Shown here one piece after another: positions 61,439 to 64,000 of a DNA stretch of 64,000 nt. The notes beneath the pieces are model-generated. The model was given only the letters and a program-made list of their open reading frames with translations. It made no database searches and was not told the origin of the DNA. The DNA is from CAZHTS01 sp964535315 (GTDB lineage: Bacteria > Chloroflexota > Anaerolineae > Anaerolineales > Anaerolineaceae). The number at the start of each line of letters is the position of its first letter. Positions within the stretch are counted from its first letter, which is position 1. The position numbers and the translations under genes were made by a program. The DNA lies in contig CAZHTS010000015.1 of assembly GCA_964535315.1 (NCBI GenBank), positions 1 through 64,000 of the forward strand, read 5' to 3'.

Positions 61439-62464
61439 TTAAAACAGGCGGGGCTGCTGCGGATCGACGTACGGCACGTCCAGGTGTTCGTAGGCCAGGC
61501 GCGTCGCCACCCGCCCCTGCGGGGTGCGATCTAAAAAGCCAAGCTGTAGCAAATACGGCTCCACCACGTCCATAATCGTATCCGGCTCTTCGCTGATCGA
61601 GGCTGCAATCGTGCTCAGCCCCACCGGCCCGCCGTTATATTTCTCAATCACCGTACGCAGCACGCGCCGGTCGACCTCATCCAGTCCCAGCGCATCGACG
61701 TTCAACAGGTTCAAGGCCTCGGACGCCACCAGTTGTGAGATGACGCCGTCTGCCCGCACCTGGGCGTAATCGCGCACCCGGCGCAGCAGGCGCAGCGCCA
61801 CGCGCGGCGTGCCGCGCGCCCGGCGTGCAATTTCTTCCACCCCTGCACCGTCGGCCGGCACCCCCAAAAGCCCTGCCGCCCGGCGCACGATCTCCTGCAT
61901 GGCGCTCAGTTCGTAATAATCCAGGCGATACACCGCCCCAAAGCGCGCCCGCAGCGGGGCGCTGACCAGCGCCAGGCGCGTGGTGGCCCCCACCACGGTA
62001 AAGCGCGGCAGCTTGAGGCGGATCGAGCGCGCCGACGGCCCCTTGCCGATGATGATATCCAGGGCAAAGTCCTCCATCGCCGGGTAGAGCACCTCTTCCA
62101 CCGCCCGCCCCAAACGATGAATTTCATCGATGAACAGGATATCGCCGGCGCGCAGGTTGGTCAGGATTGCCGCCAGATCGCCGGCGCGTTCCACCGCCGG
62201 GCCGGCGGTAATCTTGATGTTGACGCCCATCTCGTTGGCCAGTACGTGCGCCAGGGTGGTCTTGCCCAGCCCCGGCGGACCGTAAAACAGGACGTGATCC
62301 ATCGGCTCGCTGCGCTGGCGCGCCGCCGCAATCAGGATACCCAGGTTCTCGCGCACCTGGTCCTGCCCGATGATCTCGGTCAGGCGGCGCGGGCGCATGG
62401 CCTGATCCAGGCGATCATCCGGCCGGGCTTCCGGTGCAACCAGGCGATCTTCAGCTTCTGTCAT
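61439..62464 (-). CDS. ruvB: Holliday junction branch-migration ATPase RuvB
   Basis: 341 residues. RPRRLTEIIGQDQVRENL, Walker A GPPGLGKTTLAHVLANEMG, Walker B LFIDEIHRL, RSIRLKLPRFTVVGATTR, Arg finger region PLRARFG and the C-terminal winged helix with FLDRTPQGRVAT. Drives branch migration with RuvA. A TATAAT seven bases before the ATG predicts a leaderless transcript. Operon with queA; ruvA and ruvC are not in view. Confidence 0.97.
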   Translation of the reverse strand: MTEAEDRLVAPEARPDDRLDQAMRPRRLTEIIGQDQVRENLGILIAAARQRSEPMDHVLFYGPPGLGKTTLAHVLANEMGVNIKITAGPAVERAGDLAAILTNLRAGDILFIDEIHRLGRAVEEVLYPAMEDFALDIIIGKGPSARSIRLKLPRFTVVGATTRLALVSAPLRARFGAVYRLDYYELSAMQEIVRRAAGLLGVPADGAGVEEIARRARGTPRVALRLLRRVRDYAQVRADGVISQLVASEALNLLNVDALGLDEVDRRVLRTVIEKYNGGPVGLSTIAASISEEPDTIMDVVEPYLLQLGFLDRTPQGRVATRLAYEHLDVPYVDPQQPRLF

Positions 62465-62471
62465 AGGCTTG

Positions 62472-62502
62472 ATTATACCAAAAGAAGCAGACGGGGTATA
62501 AT
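62472..62502. promoter_or_regulatory. Divergent -10 boxes for ruvB (leaderless) and upp
   Basis: Minus strand TATAAT (62477-62472), seven bases before the ruvB ATG. Plus strand TATAAT (62497-62502), 31 bp before the upp ATG; a short GGGCA/TGCCC hairpin lies in the upp leader. Confidence 0.6.
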
Positions 62503-62533
62503 ACGGGCACTATTCTTGCCCAGGAGTAATCCA

Positions 62534-63160
62534 ATGTCTAATGTTCACGTTTCGCCCCACCCACTGGTGGCGCACAAGCTGGCGCGCCTGCGGAATATCA
62601 AAACCGAACCCAAAAAGTTCCGCGAACTGGTGCGCGAGATCGCCGGGCTGCTGGCCTACGAAGCCACCGCCGACCTGGCTACCCTGCCGGTAGAAATCAC
62701 CACCCCGGTCGACGTCGCCCACGGGCACGAATTGCAGGAAAAGATCGGGCTGGTGCCCATCCTGCGCGCCGGACTGGGCATGGTTGAAGGCATCTGGGAG
62801 TTAATGCCCACCGCTGAAGTCTGGCACATCGGCCTTTACCGCGACGAGAAGACGCTCAAGCCGGTGCAGTATTACAACAAACTGCCGGTTGCCCCGCGCG
62901 TCGCCGTGTGCCTGATCCTCGATCCCATGCTGGCTACCGGCGGCTCGGCTGTCGCCACGGTGGACATCCTCAAACATTGGGGCGTCAACAAGATCAAGTT
63001 CGTCGGCCTGATCGGCGCGCCCGAAGGCATCGCCCATCTGCAAGAACACCACCCCGATGTGCCCATCCATCTCGCTGCCGTTGACGATCACCTCAACGAA
63101 CGCGGCTACATCGTCCCCGGTCTCGGCGACGCCGGCGACCGGCAGTTCGGCACGGGCTGA
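62534..63160 (+). CDS. upp: Uracil phosphoribosyltransferase
   Basis: 208 residues, the usual size. PHPLVAHKLARLRN at the start, ILRAGLGMVEGI, PRPP-binding LDPMLATGGSA and the uracil-binding end GYIVPGLGDAGDR. Converts uracil and PRPP to UMP in pyrimidine salvage. AGGAG lies seven bases before the ATG. Confidence 0.97.
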   Translation: MSNVHVSPHPLVAHKLARLRNIKTEPKKFRELVREIAGLLAYEATADLATLPVEITTPVDVAHGHELQEKIGLVPILRAGLGMVEGIWELMPTAEVWHIGLYRDEKTLKPVQYYNKLPVAPRVAVCLILDPMLATGGSAVATVDILKHWGVNKIKFVGLIGAPEGIAHLQEHHPDVPIHLAAVDDHLNERGYIVPGLGDAGDRQFGTG

Positions 63161-63221
63161 TCCGCCCGGCCCCAGCAGGCAATACCCGCCGCATCCGGGC
63201 TCCTTCCCCCGGCTGCGTCTC

Positions 63222-63297
63222 AATGGTTAACGGGCCACACGGCGTGGCGCATTTAACCATTCCCCGGGTGACCGGTATACAGACTGCTTCCGGTCAC
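63222..63297. terminator. Two adjacent hairpins between convergent upp and moaA
   Basis: AATGGTTAA (63222-63230) pairs with TTAACCATT (63253-63261) with an inner GCCAC/GTGGC stem; GTGACCGG (63268-63275) pairs with CCGGTCAC (63290-63297), followed some bases later by TTGTTTTTT on the plus strand. Probably a two-way terminator. Confidence 0.6.
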
Positions 63298-63317
63298 ACT
63301 TCGCCGTTGTTTTTTAA

Positions 63318-64000
63318 CTATCCACCAATTTGCTGCATACAGCGGCTCATCGCCCGCACGACATGCGATAGTTCGTGTCCCATCGGCTTGGCCTCCACCG
63401 CCGCCTGTAAGAGCGGCAGAATCGGCTGGCCGGCCCGCAGCGCTGCCAACACCGGTATCTCCACATCGCTTAACAAACACGGTCGCAAATTGCCGTCTGC
63501 GGTCAACCGCAGGCGGTTGCACTCACCGCAGAAGGCATCGCCCAACGGCGAAATAAACCCGACCGTTCCCAAACCACCCCTCAGGCGATACTCCTGGGCC
63601 GGCCCACTGCCCACCCCGCTGTGCGCGCGCTCCAGGCCCAACACCTCCAGCCGTTCCAGCATTTCCTGGATCGAGACGTACATCTGCGCCGGATCGGGGA
63701 AACCCGGTCCCCAGGCCTGCTGGTTGTTAACCGGCATCAGTTCGATGAAACGCACATGCCAGGGGTGCGTCAGGCTCAGGCTTGCCATATCCAATAGTTC
63801 ATCGTCGTTCACCCCGCGCAGCACCACCATGTTGAGCTTGATGGGCGTCAGACCGTGCGCCTCGGCGGCCAGGATGCCGCGCCAGGAACGCTCAAAAGCG
63901 CCGCCGCGCGAGATACGCGCGAACTTTTCGCTGTTCAGCGTGTCCAGGCTGACGTTCACCCGCCGCAGCCCGGCCTGCGCCAGCGGCCCGGCCAATTCCT
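63318..64000 (-). CDS. moaA: GTP 3',8-cyclase MoaA, C-terminal part (5' end beyond window)
   Basis: About 227 C-terminal residues. RVNVSLDTLN, IKLNMVVLRGVNDDEL, FIELMPVN, and the second iron-sulfur site FCGECNRLRLTADGNLRPCL identify MoaA, the radical-SAM enzyme that starts molybdenum-cofactor synthesis. The N-terminal CxxxCxxC site lies outside the window. The C-terminus lacks the usual closing Gly-Gly-type tail: it ends MSRCMQQIGG, so the GG is in fact present at the very end. Confidence 0.95.
   Translation of the reverse strand, partial: ELAGPLAQAGLRRVNVSLDTLNSEKFARISRGGAFERSWRGILAAEAHGLTPIKLNMVVLRGVNDDELLDMASLSLTHPWHVRFIELMPVNNQQAWGPGFPDPAQMYVSIQEMLERLEVLGLERAHSGVGSGPAQEYRLRGGLGTVGFISPLGDAFCGECNRLRLTADGNLRPCLLSDVEIPVLAALRAGQPILPLLQAAVEAKPMGHELSHVVRAMSRCMQQIGG

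Noticed and set aside
63222..63297. Molybdenum-cofactor riboswitch near moaA
   Set aside because: The structured region is downstream of moaA (3' side, between convergent genes), where a riboswitch would have no target; a terminator is more likely.

Overview
This 64-kb window is GC-rich bacterial chromosome, most consistent with a Chloroflexota (Anaerolineae-like) organism. I infer this from gene content and style only: many GAF-rich signalling proteins, proline/threonine-rich lipoproteins, SpoIIE partner switching, NTE-like patatin, and sigma70-type promoters, some sitting right at the start codon. No 16S gene or other decisive taxonomic marker is present. There is one 100-N assembly gap (17792-17891) inside a repeat.

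Layout. 1-5000 (minus): a purine-base operon, 8-oxoguanine deaminase, adenine deaminase, a GntR/UTRA regulator and a divergent aspartate-carbamoyltransferase-like enzyme, with a strong promoter and stacked TTGTC/GACAA operators. 5083-7351: folD and UDP-glucose dehydrogenase, divergent. 7402-14342 (minus): an eight-gene locus that looks like a dlt-type cell-surface acylation system: lipoprotein, a 45-aa DltX-like microprotein, an MBOAT acyltransferase, three SGNH-type proteins, an acyl carrier protein and a GT-C-like membrane protein. 14463-17507 (minus): vWA / PP2C / membrane kinase triad (TerY-P type). 17994-25768 (plus): RidA, NTE-like cNMP-patatin protein, then response regulator, histidine kinase, ABC ATPase and FtsX permease. 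25997-30548: RsbV-RsbW-RsbU partner-switching module. 30566-31113: FtsB-like protein and tRNA-Leu(CAG).

31266-40390: a kinase-like sensor lacking the phospho-acceptor His, a LysM protein, a tyrosine-recombinase-like protein lacking catalytic residues, tilS, and an operon of CpaE-like regulator, sirtuin and GAF histidine kinase. 40385-49678: DegV, MutL, HAD nucleotidase, a small membrane protein, CtpA protease, S1 protein, CTP synthase (with a leader hairpin) and enolase. 49752-50219: a redoxin with in-frame TGA exactly at the redox Cys (U-P-F-C), a probable selenoprotein. 50388-54015: ECF sigma / anti-sigma and an ABC exporter.

54244-56153 is an AT-richer island with an ATPase plus TOPRIM/DUF4435-like pair resembling the PARIS anti-phage system. 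56729-60268: methyltransferase, family-5 uracil-DNA glycosylase, TetR and a DHA2-type MFS exporter behind a 32-bp palindromic operator. 60396-64000: queA, ruvB, upp and the 3' part of moaA.

The observations I rate highest are the dlt-like locus with its overlooked 45-aa gene, the UPFC selenoprotein, the ATPase-TOPRIM defence pair, and the carbamoyltransferase whose aspartate-binding residues are altered. All function calls come from reading motifs; no database search was run.
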